From Spirochaetaceae bacterium (GTDB lineage: Bacteria > Spirochaetota > Spirochaetia > Treponematales > Treponemataceae), in NCBI GenBank assembly GCA_031272345.1, contig JAISTZ010000039.1, positions 1 to 6,335 on the forward strand: 6,335 bases of DNA, given 5' to 3'. A model generated the notes under the pieces. The model was not told where the DNA came from. It searched no databases and saw only the letters and a program-made list of their open reading frames with translations. Below are positions 1 through 6,282 of the stretch, one piece after another; within the stretch, counting starts at the first letter, position 1, and the number at the start of each line of letters is the position of its first letter. The translations under genes were made by a program, and so were the position numbers.

Positions 1-2
1 TG

Positions 3-239
3 CTCCTGATTACACAGGGGGGGGGGGGGGTCGACCTGGGCATAAAGCTGACCAGAGATTCCATTGCCCTGTGGCTGGCTGCCCTGCCCACGGCCTGCAT
101 GATTCACCTGCGCCGGACCTTGTGGGGGGGAATCATGCAGGGCCAGGAAGCCGCCGGCCTGATAACCCAGATACACCGGCAGATGGGGCGCCCCCTGGCC
201 GGTAAGAGCAACTGCATCATCGAGAAGGAGACTGCGTAA
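3..239 (+). CDS. 3' end of an unrecognised gene, partial, containing a poly-G tract
   Basis: An open frame runs from the left edge (codons starting at position 3) to a TAA at 237-239, giving 78 residues of a C-terminus. It begins LLITQGGGGV, the four glycines coming from the 14-G run, and continues through a hydrophobic stretch (SIALWLAALPTACMIHL) to a polar tail ending IIEKETA. Codons are strongly G/C at the third position, like the downstream genes, which supports real coding. The frame starting at 1 has stops at 7-9 and 43-45. The frame starting at 2 is open to 203-205 but reads as a Pro/Gly/His-rich composition unlike a normal protein. The gene stops one base before the TolC start and holds that gene's Shine-Dalgarno in its last codons, so it probably belongs to the same operon. 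I do not recognise the family; a regulator is common at this position in efflux operons, but nothing seen here proves that. The frame upstream of the G run cannot be verified. Confidence 0.55.
   Translation, partial: LLITQGGGGVDLGIKLTRDSIALWLAALPTACMIHLRRTLWGGIMQGQEAAGLITQIHRQMGRPLAGKSNCIIEKETA
17..30 (+). repeat. 14-nucleotide poly-G homopolymer
   Basis: An uninterrupted run of 14 G lies within the open frame of the upstream partial gene. With 14 G, the frame that reads LLITQ before the run continues to the TAA at 237. One G fewer would lead to a stop at 43-45; one more would lead to a stop at 203-205. Runs of this length are prone to slipped-strand change, and poly-G tracts of variable length are known in Treponema pallidum. 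They are also frequent sequencing and assembly errors, so the stated length should not be trusted without read support. Confidence 0.9.
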
Positions 240-240
240 C

Positions 241-1671
241 ATGAAAAAATGGACCATCCTGTTCCTGATACTGGAAAGCGCCGCGGCTTTTGCCCAGGAC
301 GCGCCCGTCGTGCTCACCGTGGACGGCGCCGTGGACTACGCCCTCAAACACAGCTTCCAGCTCAAGAGCGCCGCCATAGACCTGGAGATACAGAAGCGGG
401 CCAAAGACAACGCCTGGAACAGCTTTTTGCCCGGGGTGAATGTGTCGGGCACCCTTTCCCGGTCAAACGAGGACACAAGCGGCGCGATGATGGAGAGCAT
501 TGCCGCCATGATGAATCCCCTGTACGGAGCGGTCAAGGGATTCCACGGCACTTATTTGCCGCCAGAATTCCCCGCGTCAATCACGATTCCCGAAGCCGAG
601 GAGAAGGACCTGTGGCGCATGGTTGGGACCCTGAGTTTTTCCTGGAGTTTCAATGCGGCGATGATTCAGAACATGCGGGCCGTCCATGCGGATTACGAGG
701 CGGGACTCATCTCCTGGGAGCAGACCCAGAAGCAGGTGGAACTGAACGTGCGGAAGCTGTTCTACGGCCTCCTCATGATGCAGGAGAGCCTGAAGATTCA
801 ACAGGCAAGCCTGGAAAGCGCCAGGGGCCGCGCGGAACAGGCGGAGGTGAACTACCGGAACGGCAGAATCCCCCAGATTCAGATGCTCCAGGCCCAGGTT
901 GCCTACGAAAACCAGCGGCCAGGGATTCTCAAGGCAGAGCAGGCGATCGACCAGCAGATCGCCACCTTCGCCTTTCTCCTGGGGTTCCCTTCGGGGACAA
1001 GGATAGCTCTGGACGGCTCGATTGACGAGGAATTCCTCGCCGCATCCGGGGACGCCCAGGTCAACGTGGACACGGAGAACCTCGGCTCCCGGACGGACCT
1101 CAGATTCCTTTCCCAAAACATCGCCGCCCTCAGGCTGCGGCTTTCGGCCCTGAATCTTTCCGCCTACACCCCGTCCCTGGCGCTCAGCTACAACCTGCAG
1201 CCCGTGGCGGCGTTTTCGTCCCTGGACAACGCCGACCTTGCCTGGAAGGACAAATGGACCGACAACGGCGCCCTTTCAATCACCCTGGCGTGGAACCTGA
1301 CGAACCTCCTGCCCTTTTCGTCAACCCAGCAGCAGGCAAAGGACCTCAAGGCCAACATCAGCAAGTTGCTCCTGCAATCGGACATGCTGATTGAACAGGC
1401 AAAAAACAAGATTACCTCCCTCATGGACTCCCTGGAATTGTCCCGGTCCCAGATTGAGGCGAATCAGCGGAACGTCACCCTGGCGCAGACGGCCTACACC
1501 ATGACCGAAACGTCCTGGCGGAACGGAACCACGGAGCTCCTGGACCTGCGGGACGCGGAGAGCTCCCTGAACCAGGCAAAACTGGGAGTCCTGAACGAGA
1601 AATTCAACTACCTGTCGGCATTGCTCGACCTGGAGTACGAATTGAATACAAAGCTCATCCCTGGAGATTAG
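241..1671 (+). CDS. TolC-family outer-membrane efflux channel
   Basis: Predicted outer-membrane and periplasmic channel of a tripartite efflux pump, 476 residues, close to E. coli TolC in length. It starts with a signal peptide (MKK, hydrophobic core, cleavage likely after AFA at residue 18). Two OEP repeats follow, about 25-245 and 280-470, each showing the family pattern: LTVDGAVDYALKHS with FLPGVNVSG in the first, SRTDLRFLSQNIAAL with AYTPSLALSYNL in the second. The second-repeat motif GTTELLDLRDAESSLNQAK (429-447) aligns without gaps to the TolC segment carrying gate aspartates D371 and D374, placing D435 and D438 there. Residues about 76-124, between the first pair of beta strands, form a long loop rich in Met (MM at 83-84 and 90-91) and Pro, probably cell-surface exposed. 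AAGGAG at 225-230 is spaced ten bases from the ATG and lies inside the upstream gene, suggesting coupled translation. Substrate cannot be deduced. By role and order it corresponds to BesC of Borrelia. Confidence 0.93.
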   Translation: MKKWTILFLILESAAAFAQDAPVVLTVDGAVDYALKHSFQLKSAAIDLEIQKRAKDNAWNSFLPGVNVSGTLSRSNEDTSGAMMESIAAMMNPLYGAVKGFHGTYLPPEFPASITIPEAEEKDLWRMVGTLSFSWSFNAAMIQNMRAVHADYEAGLISWEQTQKQVELNVRKLFYGLLMMQESLKIQQASLESARGRAEQAEVNYRNGRIPQIQMLQAQVAYENQRPGILKAEQAIDQQIATFAFLLGFPSGTRIALDGSIDEEFLAASGDAQVNVDTENLGSRTDLRFLSQNIAALRLRLSALNLSAYTPSLALSYNLQPVAAFSSLDNADLAWKDKWTDNGALSITLAWNLTNLLPFSSTQQQAKDLKANISKLLLQSDMLIEQAKNKITSLMDSLELSRSQIEANQRNVTLAQTAYTMTETSWRNGTTELLDLRDAESSLNQAKLGVLNEKFNYLSALLDLEYELNTKLIPGD

Positions 1672-1677
1672 AGAGGA
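1671..1677 (+). promoter_or_regulatory. Shine-Dalgarno before tandem ATG-ATG start
   Basis: GAGAGGA follows directly on the TAG stop of the TolC gene. Two ATG codons follow at 1680 and 1683. From the last G of GAGG (1676) the spacing is three bases to the first ATG and six to the second, so the second fits normal spacing better. The two choices differ only by one Met at the front of the signal peptide. Confidence 0.6.
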
Positions 1678-1679
1678 AC

Positions 1680-2606
1680 ATGATGAAAAAGTTTTTTTGC
1701 GGCCCCCTGCTGGCCGCGGCCCTTGGGGGAGTCCTTCTGGGCTGCAACAGGAACAACAGCGCCCCGGCCCAGGCACAGCAGGCCCCGGCGGAAACCGTGT
1801 ATGCGGTGAACACCTACATCGCCCACCCAAGCAGCCTTGACGCATACCTGGAATTCGGCGGGGACGTGGAGGCCTCCTCCAGCGTGGACATCCTCCCGGA
1901 CACGGCGGGAAAGCTCTCCCGGCTCCTCGTCAAGGTGGGGGACTTTGTGAACCGGAATCAACTGGTCGCCTATGTTGACCCCTCCAGGCCGGGGTTGAAT
2001 TACGAAGCCAGCCCGGTGCGGGCTCCCATAAGCGGCACCGTAACGGCCCTGCCCTTTCCGGTGGGCTCCACCGTGGCCCCCACAGTCGCCATCGGAAAAA
2101 TCAGCACGGCAAATGAGCTGGAAATCACGATAAACGTGGCAGAGCGCTTCGTGTCCCGTATCAAATTGAACCAGAGCGCCCGGCTGGTCTTCGACGCCTA
2201 TCCCGCCGAGACCTTCATCGCCACGGTGGTGGAAATAAGCCCGGTGCTCAACACCGCCAGCCGCTCCATGACGGTCAAACTCCGGCTCAACACCCGGGAC
2301 CCCAGGGTCAAAATCGGCATGTACGCCAGGGTCAAGCTCATCACCGACGAGAAGCGGGGGGTCATCGCCGTCCCCAACGACGCCCTGGTGCGCCGCGCCG
2401 GGAAGCCCCTGGTGTTCGTGGTGAACCGGGGGGACAACTCGGTCGCCATGATTGAAGTGGCCGAGGGCATCCGGGTGGACGATCAGGTGGAAATTCTTTC
2501 AGGGCTTTCCGCCGGGGACGAGGTGGTCGTCAAGGGCCACACCCTCCTTGACGCGGGGAGCAGGGTGAATGTCATTTCAACAGTGAACGAAGGGGCGGCC
2601 CAATGA
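1680..2606 (+). CDS. Hairpin-less RND periplasmic adaptor lipoprotein (membrane fusion protein, BesA-like)
   Basis: Predicted periplasmic adaptor linking the RND transporter to the TolC-type channel; 308 residues, short beside AcrA (397). The N-terminus is a lipoprotein signal with lipobox LLGC, so Cys22 should be lipidated, followed by a Gln/Ala/Pro-rich linker (27-38). Two lipoyl half-motifs are visible: about 60-99 (VDILPDTAGKLSRLLVKVGD) and about 112-142 (VRAPISGTVTALPFPVGSTV). Only some 12 residues join them, where most adaptors carry a long alpha-helical hairpin that contacts TolC. A beta-barrel domain (about 144-226, with SRSMTVKLRLNTRDPRVKIGMYARV) and a membrane-proximal domain (about 227-300, VPNDALVRRAGKPLVFVVN and LSAGDEVVVKGHTLLDAG) follow. 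The hairpin is lost cleanly without frameshift. Borrelia BesA is a characterised adaptor of this kind, which supports a spirochaete origin. The stop overlaps the next start as ATGA (2603-2606), with GAAGGGG (2589-2595) as ribosome binding site, so the pump subunits are translationally coupled. The true start may be 1683. Confidence 0.93.
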   Translation: MMKKFFCGPLLAAALGGVLLGCNRNNSAPAQAQQAPAETVYAVNTYIAHPSSLDAYLEFGGDVEASSSVDILPDTAGKLSRLLVKVGDFVNRNQLVAYVDPSRPGLNYEASPVRAPISGTVTALPFPVGSTVAPTVAIGKISTANELEITINVAERFVSRIKLNQSARLVFDAYPAETFIATVVEISPVLNTASRSMTVKLRLNTRDPRVKIGMYARVKLITDEKRGVIAVPNDALVRRAGKPLVFVVNRGDNSVAMIEVAEGIRVDDQVEILSGLSAGDEVVVKGHTLLDAGSRVNVISTVNEGAAQ

Positions 2607-5600
2607 ATATCTCAAAGCTTGCGGTCTCAAAACCCACGACGGTTCTGATTATTTTCGTCATCCTCTTTTCCCTGGGCATATACACCCTGATGCATCTGCC
2701 CATCGACCTTTTGCCGGACATGGAGATTCCCTACATCGCCGTGTACACCACCTACGAGGGCGCGGGCCCCCAGGAAGTGGAACGGAGCGTCACCAGAATC
2801 CTTGAGAGCTCCCTCACGAGCGTTACGGGCATAAAAACCCTGAACTCCCGCTCTTCCACGGGAACCAGCCTGATTTTCCTGGAATTGAACTACGGCACGG
2901 ACTTAAACGAGGCGGGGAACGAGATGCGGGACCGAATCGACATGGTAAAGGGCTACCTCCCGGACGATGCGGAAAATCCCACGATAATCAAGATCGACCC
3001 CTCCATGATGCCCATCATGTTCCTGGTGCTCCGGGGGAACCGCACCCCGGAGGAACTGCGGACCTACGCCGAGGACATCATCCAGCCCCGGCTTGAGCAG
3101 GTTGACGGGGTGGCCTCGGTGAACATCATCGGGGGCAGGGAAAAATCAATCAATATCGACATCCCCAGGGACAGGCTCGAAGCCTATTCCCTCACGATAA
3201 CCCAGATCGTGCAGATGCTCGGTGCCCAGAACATCGAGACCTCCGGCGGCGTGATTTCAGACGGGGACAAAAACTACAACATCACCACCAGCGGCCAGTT
3301 CCGTTCCCTTGAGGACATCCGCAACACGGTGATTTCCTACAAGGCGGTCCAGTCCGGAGTCAGCCCCATCCCCCAGATGCGCACCATCCGGCTCAGGGAC
3401 TTGGCGGACGTGTACGAGGGGTTCAAGACCCAGACAACCCTGGCGTACATGGACGGCGAAACCTGCGTCATGATGGGGGTGCAGAAACAGAGCGGCAAAA
3501 ATTCCTTGCAGACCTCTGACCGCACCAAGCGGCAGATGGAATCAATCAAGAAGCTGCTCCCCAATGATGTGGAGCTGGTTCTTGCCTTCGACACCACGGA
3601 CATAATAAAGCGGTCGATAAACCAGGTGGTGTCCAGCGTGATTCAGGGGGCGCTCCTTGCGGTGTTGATTCTCTTCATCTTTTTGCGGAGTTTCAAGAGC
3701 ACGTTGATTATCGGAATCTCGATTCCCCTGTCCCTCCTCATCACCCTGGCGCTGATGTATTTCTTCGGCTTCACCTTGAACCTGATGACTCTGGCGGGGC
3801 TGGCCCTGGGGGTCGGTATGCTTGTGGACAACTCCATCGTGATTTTGGAGAACATCTACAGTTACCGCGAAAAGGGCGCCAAGGCCGCGGTGGCCGCGGT
3901 GCTCGGTTCCCACGAGATGCTCATGGCGATTACCGCCAGCACCCTCACGACCATCTGCGTGTTCCTGCCCCTGATTATGCTCCAGAACCAGCTCGGCATG
4001 ATCGGCCAGGTGTTCCAGGGGCTCACCTTTACGGTGGTGTTTTCTCTCCTGTCAAGCCTGGTGGTGGCGATTGTGCTCGTGCCGGTTCTGGCGTCGAAGT
4101 ACCTCAAGCTGGAGAACATCGCGGGCAGGAGACGGGCGGGATTCCTGGGTTCCGTGAACAACGGGATGACTCACTTTTTTGAACGCCTGGACAACCTCTA
4201 TTCCGGCGGGGTCCGCAGGATAATCCATCACCGGAAAAAATTCGTGGGCCTCATCCTCCTCCTCTTTGCCGGAAGTCTGGCCCTGGTGATTCTGCAAATC
4301 GTCCCCTTTGTCTTTATGCCCAACACGGGCTCCGACGAGGTCGTCATCAATATTGAAATGCCCAAGGGCACCCGCATCGAGGTGACCGAAGACATGGCCC
4401 GGCAGATAGAGAGCATCGCCCGGAGCCAGGTGTACGGCGTAAAGTCCAGCCGGGTCTCCGTGGGGTCCGGGGGCATGATGGGCATGTCGTCGTCGAGCAG
4501 CTCCGCCACGGTGAACATCGAGCTCTTCACCACCAAGGAACGCAGGGAACACGGCTACGACGACGAAAACACCATCAAGGACAAGATGCGCGCCTACTTC
4601 AACAGCTTCCCCGGGGCCACGCTTTCCTTCGGGTCAAGCGGGATGCAGATGGGCGGCAGTTCGAGCGGCGTCGATGTGGTCATCAAGAGTGACGACCTGG
4701 GGATTGCCCGCACAACCGCTTCCGCAATCGTGGAGGCCCTCAAGAAATACGGCGCGGATTACGTGACCGAACCCACGAGCAGCCTGGAGGACGGGCTCCC
4801 GGAGGTTGACATCATCGTTGACCGGGACAGGCTCTACAACATGGGTCTGAACATCTACAGCGTGGGGAACGAGATTCGGGCAAACATCAACGGGCTCACC
4901 GCGGGGCGGTATCAGGACGCGGGCAAGGAAATCGACATCGTTGTCGCCCTGGACAAAAAAGACCGCGCCAAGGTGGAGGACCTCTCGGAAATTTTTGTCA
5001 ACAGTTCCACGGGCGCGCGGATTCCCCTGTCCAACTTCGCCTCCTACCGGGAGGGCACGTCACCGGTGACCATCGCCAGGGAAAACCAGTCCAGGGTTGT
5101 GCACGTCACCGCCACCCCAAAGCCGACGATGACCATGGAAAACGGCAAGACCCGCCGCCTCTCCATCGGGGTGGTGCAGGCCAATGTGGAGCGGATTATC
5201 GCCGAAAACATCCCCCAGGACAGCAATGTCACCATCACCTACGAGGGGGACAACCAGCTCTTCTGGGACAACATCAAAATTTTCTTCACCATCATCATCA
5301 TGGCGATCGTTCTGGTGTTCGCGGTCATGGCAAGTCAGTTTGAGTCCTTCAGGGACCCCTTCATCGTGCTCTTCTGCATCCCCCTGTCCTTCATCGGAAT
5401 CATCGCCCTCTATCTGATTACCGGGGAGACCCTCAGCGTGATTACCGCGGTGGGGCTCCTTATCCTGGTGGGAATCATCGTGAACAACGGTATCGTCCTG
5501 ATTGACTACACCAACCTCCTGCGGAAGCGGGGGTACGCCCTGGAGGAGGCCTGCGTTGAGGCGGCTAAAAACCGGCTCCGGCCCATCCTGATGACCACCC

Positions 5601-5818
5601 TCACCACGGTGCTCGGCCTGGTGCCCATGGCGTTCTTCGCCGGGGACGGCTCCGAGATGACTCAGCCCATCGGGCAGACGGTTCTTGGGGGGCTCTCCTT
5701 CGGCACCCTGATGACCCTCTTCCTGATACCGGCCCTGTATTACATATTCAACAGCCGCTCGGAAAAGGTCCGGGCGCGGCGCGAAGCGAAGCAGCAGAGA
5801 ATCGCTGCGGACGATTGA
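2603..5818 (+). CDS. RND-superfamily efflux transporter, inner-membrane pump subunit (AcrB/BesB-like)
   Basis: Predicted proton-driven trimeric exporter, 1071 residues (AcrB has 1049), with the full two-fold RND plan. TM1 is about 12-32; a large periplasmic loop spans about 33-340; TM2-TM6 lie about 343-497; TM7 about 546-570; a second periplasmic loop spans about 571-888; TM8-TM12 lie about 890-1048; a short basic tail follows. Family motifs include LPIDLLPDMEIPYI after TM1, GLALGVGMLVDNSIVILENI in TM4, GLLILVGIIVNNGIVLIDY in TM10 and NRLRPILMTTLTTVLGLVPM in TM11. D409 aligns with AcrB D407. The partner aspartate D408 is N410 here, and AcrB K940 is N961; R991 and T998 match R971 and T978. 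The second periplasmic loop has two Gly/Ser/Met-rich stretches, about 621-635 (MMGMSSSSSS) and 677-689 (SSGMQMGGSSSG), near the AcrB switch-loop region. It reads more like a drug/organic-solute exporter or the broad mixed clade than classic CzcA, but the substrate cannot be assigned. Start is fixed by the ATGA overlap and a good Shine-Dalgarno. Confidence 0.95.
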   Translation: MNISKLAVSKPTTVLIIFVILFSLGIYTLMHLPIDLLPDMEIPYIAVYTTYEGAGPQEVERSVTRILESSLTSVTGIKTLNSRSSTGTSLIFLELNYGTDLNEAGNEMRDRIDMVKGYLPDDAENPTIIKIDPSMMPIMFLVLRGNRTPEELRTYAEDIIQPRLEQVDGVASVNIIGGREKSINIDIPRDRLEAYSLTITQIVQMLGAQNIETSGGVISDGDKNYNITTSGQFRSLEDIRNTVISYKAVQSGVSPIPQMRTIRLRDLADVYEGFKTQTTLAYMDGETCVMMGVQKQSGKNSLQTSDRTKRQMESIKKLLPNDVELVLAFDTTDIIKRSINQVVSSVIQGALLAVLILFIFLRSFKSTLIIGISIPLSLLITLALMYFFGFTLNLMTLAGLALGVGMLVDNSIVILENIYSYREKGAKAAVAAVLGSHEMLMAITASTLTTICVFLPLIMLQNQLGMIGQVFQGLTFTVVFSLLSSLVVAIVLVPVLASKYLKLENIAGRRRAGFLGSVNNGMTHFFERLDNLYSGGVRRIIHHRKKFVGLILLLFAGSLALVILQIVPFVFMPNTGSDEVVINIEMPKGTRIEVTEDMARQIESIARSQVYGVKSSRVSVGSGGMMGMSSSSSSATVNIELFTTKERREHGYDDENTIKDKMRAYFNSFPGATLSFGSSGMQMGGSSSGVDVVIKSDDLGIARTTASAIVEALKKYGADYVTEPTSSLEDGLPEVDIIVDRDRLYNMGLNIYSVGNEIRANINGLTAGRYQDAGKEIDIVVALDKKDRAKVEDLSEIFVNSSTGARIPLSNFASYREGTSPVTIARENQSRVVHVTATPKPTMTMENGKTRRLSIGVVQANVERIIAENIPQDSNVTITYEGDNQLFWDNIKIFFTIIIMAIVLVFAVMASQFESFRDPFIVLFCIPLSFIGIIALYLITGETLSVITAVGLLILVGIIVNNGIVLIDYTNLLRKRGYALEEACVEAAKNRLRPILMTTLTTVLGLVPMAFFAGDGSEMTQPIGQTVLGGLSFGTLMTLFLIPALYYIFNSRSEKVRARREAKQQRIAADD

Positions 5819-5822
5819 GGTG
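5817..5822 (+). promoter_or_regulatory. Shine-Dalgarno deciding the start of the PII-like gene
   Basis: GAGGTG overlaps the RND stop codon TGA (5816-5818) and sits four to six bases before the ATG at 5827. An in-frame TTG at 5815 is an alternative start, but it overlaps this site and has no ribosome binding site of its own, so ATG 5827 is chosen. The arrangement ties translation of the small protein to that of the pump. Confidence 0.7.
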
Positions 5823-5826
5823 CATC

Positions 5827-6126
5827 ATGGCAGAAAAACGAATCCGCCTGGAAGTGATTATGAGCGCGGCCCTGGAGGACGACTTCCTCCGGTCCTACGA
5901 GGCCGCCTGCACGGGCGCAAAGTACACGAGAATCTCCGATGCCACCGGCAAGGGCTATTCGGTGCCCAAGCTCGGGGACGCCGTGTGGCCCCAGGTGAAC
6001 ACGATTATCGTGATCTACTGCGGTGAGTCCGATGAGGAGGCAATCCGCGGGATAATCGCGGACCTCCGGCAGGAATATGCCGGGGAGGGGCTGGCGTGTT
6101 TCCGAAGCGAGGCCGAGGAAGTGTAG
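5827..6126 (+). CDS. Small PII-like (ferredoxin-like fold) protein linked to the RND pump
   Basis: Predicted 99-residue cytoplasmic protein with no signal peptide. The order of predicted elements is beta (IRLEVIMS), helix (LEDDFLRSYEAA), beta (AKYTRISD), a glycine-rich loop GKGYSVPKLGDAVWPQVN (41-58), beta (TIIVIYCG), helix (EEAIRGIIADLRQEY), beta (LACFRSE). This beta-alpha-beta duplicate is the PII/CutA-type fold, and the GKG-S-PK-GDAVWP-N loop resembles PII-like proteins found beside transporters. The canonical PII uridylylation loop with its tyrosine is not recognisable, so a nitrogen-status role is not supported. Small PII-fold proteins such as the DUF3240 family are encoded with metal RND pumps, a useful analogy rather than proof of membership. 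It lies eight bases after the pump gene with an overlapping ribosome binding site and is the last gene of the operon. It could bind a metal or small ligand and modulate the transporter; this is inference. Family call about 75 percent sure, function unknown. Confidence 0.8.
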   Translation: MAEKRIRLEVIMSAALEDDFLRSYEAACTGAKYTRISDATGKGYSVPKLGDAVWPQVNTIIVIYCGESDEEAIRGIIADLRQEYAGEGLACFRSEAEEV

Positions 6127-6157
6127 GGAACACCCCTTAATGCGCCTCTCGCAGGAA

Positions 6158-6215
6158 GCGCCCTTGGCGGCGCGGAAACTGTGACGGCACGGATGCCGCC
6201 GGCGCCACTTTTTTT
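6158..6215 (+). terminator. Probable rho-independent terminator of the efflux operon
   Basis: Downstream of the last operon gene lie several GC-rich inverted repeats followed by seven T (6209-6215). Possible stems are GCGCC/GGCGC (6158-6162 with 6169-6173, six-base loop), CGGCA/TGCCG (6185-6189 with 6194-6198, loop CGGA), GGCGGC/GCCGCC (6166-6171 with 6195-6200) and TGGCG/CGCCA (6165-6169 with 6203-6207). The last ends one base from the T run. The stems are mutually exclusive in part and none is a textbook uninterrupted hairpin, so the exact fold is uncertain, though the position and T run fit a transcription end. Confidence 0.4.
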
Positions 6216-6272
6216 ACAGAATTTTCCCCGAAAAGTGTCCCAAAACTGCGTGTCGTCCCACATATATAAGGC

Positions 6273-6278
6273 AGGAGG
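6273..6278 (+). promoter_or_regulatory. Strong Shine-Dalgarno of the Rpn-like gene
   Basis: AGGAGG lies four bases before the ATG at 6283. It is the strongest ribosome binding site in the window and fixes the start of the partial gene at the right edge. Confidence 0.75.
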
Positions 6279-6282
6279 TTTT

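Larger units (their letters stand above)
6127..6282. other. Intergenic gap between efflux operon and Rpn-like gene
   Basis: No coding frame is supported here. The left half is GC-rich and holds the inverted repeats of the probable terminator; the right half (from about 6209) turns AT-richer and contains TATATAAG at 6263-6270. The composition change fits a terminator followed by the leader of a new transcription unit. I see no clear -35 box and no recognisable operator. Confidence 0.5.

Noticed and set aside
17..36. Poly-G followed by GTCGAC as a cloning-vector or adapter junction
   Set aside because: The sequence on the right continues a well-behaved open frame with the same codon use as the operon, so a vector join is not required, though an assembly error in the run length stays possible.
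249..1025. A 258-codon plus-strand open frame overlapping the channel gene in another frame
   Set aside because: It lies wholly within the TolC-family gene, is rich in Arg, Gly, Pro and His as expected from a shifted reading of GC-rich DNA, and shows no family motif.
3884..3901. Tandem nine-base repeat GCCGCGGTG
   Set aside because: It encodes Ala-Val pairs within the RND gene in frame and reflects codon bias; only two copies.
577..4552. Many minus-strand open frames of 70-180 codons opposite the three pump genes
   Set aside because: All lie opposite well-supported genes with clear motifs; they arise from GC-rich codon use and have no recognisable domains or ribosome binding sites.
5815..5826. 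TTG start extending the PII-like protein by four residues
   Set aside because: TTG overlaps the Shine-Dalgarno itself, while ATG 5827 is correctly spaced from GAGGTG and starts the protein just before the first beta strand.
6263..6270. TATATAAG as a sigma70 -10 box for the Rpn-like gene
   Set aside because: No acceptable -35 hexamer lies 16-18 bases upstream, and the implied transcription start would fall within the AGGAGG ribosome binding site. It may simply be AT-rich leader.
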